From contig NZ_CANMXB010000001.1 of the NCBI RefSeq assembly GCF_947501785.1, positions 2,251,048-2,315,047 of the forward strand: a DNA stretch of 64,000 nt. Reading direction: 5' to 3'. A program made the translations under genes and the position numbers. The DNA is from an uncultured Litoreibacter sp. (GTDB lineage: Bacteria > Pseudomonadota > Alphaproteobacteria > Rhodobacterales > Rhodobacteraceae). Below the pieces are notes generated by a model. It saw only the letters and a list, made by a program, of their open reading frames with translations. It did no database searches and was not told the origin of the DNA. Positions within the stretch are counted from its first letter, which is position 1. The number at the start of each line of letters is the position of its first letter. Below are positions 61,356 through 64,000 of this stretch, one piece after another.

Positions 61356-62327
61356 TCAGATTTTGAGCACGATTTTCCCGATATGGGTGGAGCTTGCCAT
61401 CTTCGCATGCGCCTTACTGGCATCCTCCAAGGCGAACTCCGAATCCATCACCGGCTTCACCGTTCCAGCCTCCAACAAAGGCCAGACCTCGGCTCTCAGA
61501 CGGTCGGCAATCTGCGCCTTCGCCAAGTCGCTTTGTGGCCGCAATGTTGACCCCGTAATGGTCAGCCTGCGCGTCATCAGAAACGCAAAATTCAGTTCAA
61601 TTTTAGGGCCTTGCAAGAAAGCGATCTGCACCAGCCGCCCGTCCATCGCCAAGGCTTTGACGTTGCGCGGCAGGTAGTCGCCACCCACCATATCAAGGAT
61701 CAAATCCGCCCCGCCTTCGGCCTTCAGAACCTCCACAAAATCCGCGTCGCGGTAGTTGATCGCAACCTCCGCGCCCAAGTCGTTGCAAACTCCGCATTTT
61801 TCGTCAGACCCAGCCGTCGTGAACACCCGTGCGCCAAAAGCACGCGCCAACTGAATGGCCGTCGTCCCAATGCCCGACGACCCGCCATGCACCAAAAACC
61901 GCTCCCCCGCTTTCAGCCCGCCACGCATAAAAACGTTAGAGAAAACAGTGAAGTACGTCTCCGGCAACGCCGCCGCCTCAGCCATGCTCAAGCCGTTTGG
62001 CACGGGCAAACAATGCGCCGCCGGCGTGCTGACATATTCCGCGTACCCGCCACCCGGCAGCAGCGCGCAAACCTTGTCACCGACCGCGACACCAGACACT
62101 CCGGCGCCGATAGCCGAGACCGTCCCGGCCCCTTCAAGCCCGGGCAAAGGCGAGGCCCCAACAGGCGGGTCGTATGCCCCCGCCCGCTGCAGCGCATCGG
62201 GCCGGTTCACGCCCGCATAGTCCAATTTTATAACGACATCGCCCGCCCCCGGAACAGGTACCGGCACCTCAACAGGCGTCAACACATCCGGCCCGCCGGG
62301 CTTTGAAATCTCAACAGCACGCATCAT
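61356..62327 (-). CDS. NAD(P)H:quinone oxidoreductase (zeta-crystallin-type MDR)
   Basis: A 323-residue MDR protein. The cofactor motif HGGSSGIGTTAIQLARAFGARVF and the N-terminal LDYAGVNRPDALQRAG match quinone oxidoreductases of the QOR/PIG3 type. Zinc ligands are absent. It reduces quinones with NADPH. It lies 10 bp after the COQ9-family gene on the same strand, so both may serve quinone metabolism; the ATG at 62327 or 62324 can serve as start. Confidence 0.9.
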   Translation of the reverse strand: MMRAVEISKPGGPDVLTPVEVPVPVPGAGDVVIKLDYAGVNRPDALQRAGAYDPPVGASPLPGLEGAGTVSAIGAGVSGVAVGDKVCALLPGGGYAEYVSTPAAHCLPVPNGLSMAEAAALPETYFTVFSNVFMRGGLKAGERFLVHGGSSGIGTTAIQLARAFGARVFTTAGSDEKCGVCNDLGAEVAINYRDADFVEVLKAEGGADLILDMVGGDYLPRNVKALAMDGRLVQIAFLQGPKIELNFAFLMTRRLTITGSTLRPQSDLAKAQIADRLRAEVWPLLEAGTVKPVMDSEFALEDASKAHAKMASSTHIGKIVLKI

Positions 62328-62337
62328 TATGTCAGTC

Positions 62338-63033
62338 CTACTTATGGGGGCGTGAGCTCATGAACCCCGGTAGATCAGGGTCCCGCATTTTGGAAGGTGC
62401 CTTCACCTTGGACATCAGCCAATTCGGCCCCGCCATCAGCTTCGAGGCCAACGGATTGTCGTTCATCTGCGCTTTGAATTTTTCAAACTGCATGACGTTC
62501 TCAATCCGACGGTCCAGAAATTCCCACGTCTTTTCATGGCCTTCGCTGTCGTCGCCCAGCCAGAACAAGACGGTGGAGCCGTAAACCCCCGACAAGATCG
62601 TGCGTTTCGAATACCAGTTGAAATCGTCCGAGCTGTCGCCCAGCTCTGTCCAAATCGCGTCCGCCGTGCCCCAGACCAGCTTGGCCCCAAGCGCCGCGTT
62701 CTGCGGTAAGGCAAACAAGGCCGATCCACGCCGCACCGCTTCCTTGTGGTCGCCGACAGCTTCCAGCCGGTAGCGCACGCCCGCCGCGACGCGTTCGCTA
62801 TAGCGCATCCCCAACAGGTTCTCCCGCTTCATCCGAGCCGCCATCTGGGCGTCGCCACGCTCGTGAAAGGCAATTGCCATATCCAGCGCCGTACGCGGGA
62901 AAATTGATTTGGCAACGGCCAGCTCAATGCCTGTATCTTGCACAGCACTTTGAAATGTCTCGTCGGACCAGCCGTCGAACATGACATGGTCCAATGCGGC
63001 ATCCAAAAGGCGGTTCTTTTCGGTATCAGACAT
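62338..63033 (-). CDS. COQ9 family ubiquinone biosynthesis protein
   Basis: A 231-residue protein of the COQ9/TetR-fold family: MSDTEKNRLLDAALDHVMFDGWSDET at the N-terminus, then lipid-binding helices (VRYRLEAVGDHKEAVRRGSALFALPQN and WTELGDSSDDFNWYSKRTILSGVYGSTVLFW). COQ9 presents lipid substrates to COQ7 in ubiquinone synthesis. GAGGAG lies before the ATG at 63033; an in-frame start at 63165 overlaps rpsU and was rejected. Confidence 0.92.
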   Translation of the reverse strand: MSDTEKNRLLDAALDHVMFDGWSDETFQSAVQDTGIELAVAKSIFPRTALDMAIAFHERGDAQMAARMKRENLLGMRYSERVAAGVRYRLEAVGDHKEAVRRGSALFALPQNAALGAKLVWGTADAIWTELGDSSDDFNWYSKRTILSGVYGSTVLFWLGDDSEGHEKTWEFLDRRIENVMQFEKFKAQMNDNPLASKLMAGPNWLMSKVKAPSKMRDPDLPGFMSSRPHK

Positions 63034-63139
63034 CTCAAACTCCTCAGGTTTCCCTAGTGGACAAGATAGGGCGACCTTGCTATAGCGCCACTTCCTGCAA
63101 ATTCTTGCAAACTCTAACTTAGGAAGGTGGTGACACCAC

Positions 63140-63346
63140 ATGCAGGTAAGCGTTCGCGACAACAATGTCGATCAGGCTCTCCGCGCTCTGAAGAAGAAAC
63201 TTCAGCGTGAAGGCGTTTTTCGGGAAATGAAGCTCAAGCAACATTTCGAAAAGCCGTCTGAGAAGAAAGCACGCGAGAAGGCCGAGGCCATCCGCCGCGC
63301 CCGCAAGCTGGCTCGTAAAAAGGCACAGCGCGAAGGCGGGATGTAA
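63140..63346 (+). CDS. rpsU: 30S ribosomal protein S21
   Basis: A 68-residue basic protein: [21 protein letters not shown], then [21 protein letters not shown] and an Arg/Lys-rich C-terminus, the standard S21 pattern. It sits near the 3' end of 16S rRNA in the small subunit. It is divergent from the COQ9 gene and followed by a terminator. Confidence 0.96.
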   Translation: MQVSVRDNNVDQALRALKKKLQREGVFREMKLKQHFEKPSEKKAREKAEAIRRARKLARKKAQREGGM

Positions 63347-63373
63347 ATCCCTCCCTCACTTGTGAGCAAAAAA

Positions 63374-63409
63374 CGACCCCCGCAGCAGCCGCTTCGGGGG
63401 TTTGTTTTT
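63374..63409 (+). terminator. Rho-independent terminator after rpsU
   Basis: Stem ACCCCCG (63376-63382) / CGGGGGT (63395-63401) with a 12-nt loop, followed by TTGTTTTTG. Confidence 0.85.
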
Positions 63410-63468
63410 GTCTATCGTGGTGCAAGCACATGCAGTGTGAATGAAACGCTGGTTCGCCCACAACGCCG

Positions 63469-63816
63469 TCAGTCGCGCGTTTCTACCCACCAGTCATGCA
63501 TGGATGTAAACACAGGCCTCAGCCCCATGCCAGCAGGCGTTGCACTGTATTCCACCCTCGGTGGTACTTCGGCATAGACCTTACGCGAAACCAAGCCATC
63601 CGCCTCCAATGCGCGCAGCTGGTTGGTCAGCATGGTTTGGGTGATACCAGTTGCCAGCTTTCGCAATTCCCCGAAACGTTTGGTGCCTTGAAAAATCAGA
63701 ATTTGCAGAAGCATCAGCTTCCATTTTCCCCCGATCATCCCAATCACATCCTGCGCCGGACAGCGCGCTTCACCGACTTCTGGCGAAGGAGCCAAATTTT
63801 CTTCCCGGTCCAACAT
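63469..63816 (-). CDS. HxlR family winged-helix regulator
   Basis: A 115-residue HxlR-type regulator: GKWKLMLLQILIFQGTKRFGELRKLATGITQTMLTNQLRALEADGLV is the winged helix, and C19 in EARCPAQDV is at the place of the redox or electrophile-sensing Cys in some members. It is divergent from a glutathione S-transferase-like gene, which suggests control of detoxification. Confidence 0.92.
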   Translation of the reverse strand: MLDREENLAPSPEVGEARCPAQDVIGMIGGKWKLMLLQILIFQGTKRFGELRKLATGITQTMLTNQLRALEADGLVSRKVYAEVPPRVEYSATPAGMGLRPVFTSMHDWWVETRD

Positions 63817-63832
63817 CCTTGTTTTCCTGCAA

Positions 63833-63857
63833 TAGTAAGTTTTTTAGTACTGTATAC
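63833..63857. promoter_or_regulatory. Candidate HxlR operator region
   Basis: TAGTA occurs at 63833 and 63845 in a direct repeat 12 bp apart, with an AGTACT palindrome and GTATAC beside it, between the divergent HxlR and GST genes. Weak evidence. Confidence 0.3.
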
Positions 63858-63932
63858 GATTTTTCTGCCTACTTTTGAAGGCCAAGCAAGCGGCGTATTT
63901 GACATTGGGTAATCGCAACCAGGAGACACCCG

Positions 63933-64000
63933 ATGACCATTGCTTTGTACTCTGTCAGCGGCGCCCCCAGCCCGTGGCGCGTTCAGATTGGGTTGACGTT
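63933..64000 (+). CDS. Glutathione S-transferase-like protein, 5' fragment (cut by the window edge)
   Basis: Only the first 22 codons are present: MTIALYSVSGAPSPWRVQIG. The pattern is that of the thioredoxin-like N-terminal domain of glutathione S-transferases (the SxAPSPWRV stretch holds the glutathione-contacting residues). AGGAG precedes the ATG. Divergent from the HxlR regulator. Confidence 0.7.
   Translation, partial: MTIALYSVSGAPSPWRVQIGLT

Overview
The window looks like a chromosomal segment of a high-GC (roughly 60-65%) alphaproteobacterium of the Rhodobacterales, Roseobacter type. The pointers are a class I (archaeal-type) lysyl-tRNA synthetase, a DUF1013 cell-cycle regulator (TrcR), a COQ9-family protein, an NDUFS4-like complex I subunit, an Irr regulator facing fabA-fabB-fabI, a conserved large beta-helix protein and a sulfotransferase beside a GT14 glycosyltransferase. 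Species cannot be named from sequence alone. I see no prophage, IS element, CRISPR array or plasmid origin. One tRNA is present: Arg, anticodon TCT.

Layout. 1-5 kb: polA (cut by the left edge) with a small zinc-finger gene, a HIT protein, and a divergent glycosyltransferase/sulfotransferase pair. 5-10 kb: LysR-hyuA-hyuB. 10-13 kb: an OmpA-domain protein, an ECF sigma factor and an exported NTF2-like protein. 13-16.5 kb: a three-gene catabolic operon (class III aminotransferase, ectoine-hydrolase-like DoeA, M20 deacetylase). 16.8-23 kb: a polytopic membrane protein, TerB, a hydratase/FAH-fold enzyme, nth-kinase-rpiB, a degenerate Hint protein and an AraC-Ogt fusion. 23-29 kb: a TetR/MDR divergent pair with two clean operators, a ferric-reductase-like pair, twin OmpA lipoproteins and a GntR regulator. 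29-35 kb: an enolase-superfamily enzyme, a zinc alcohol dehydrogenase and pcaD-pcaB-MFS. 35-38 kb: a four-gene overlapping operon (HAD, hydrolase, threonine dehydratase, EEP nuclease). 39-42 kb: fabI, fabB, fabA and irr.

The most unusual part is 42.3-47.9 kb. A 607-residue DUF4157 (eCIS-core) protein with an intact HEXXH motif, four TMQ tripeptides and several hydrophobic segments stands alone, with its 3' end 6 bp from the 3' end of tRNA-Arg. It is followed by tetR-pspA-yiaA/B and plsC-cdsA-like genes. Four copies of the 13-bp palindrome TGAAC-N3-GTTCA flank the tetR gene. Together these suggest a TetR-controlled membrane-integrity and phospholipid-remodelling module next to a possible membrane-active effector; the functional link between the two is inference.

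48-64 kb holds housekeeping genes (uvrB, lysK, trcR, rpsU, COQ9 family) interspersed with small exported and hypothetical proteins. Two genes there (50.7 and 59.1 kb) have visibly lower GC than their neighbours; one carries an R-x4-H motif that may mark a HEPN fold. Several dispersed intergenic repeats recur across the window, including an ATATTT-containing element near gene 3' ends, a REP-like hairpin pair, and a GCGGGG-TTCA-CCCCGC hairpin present twice.
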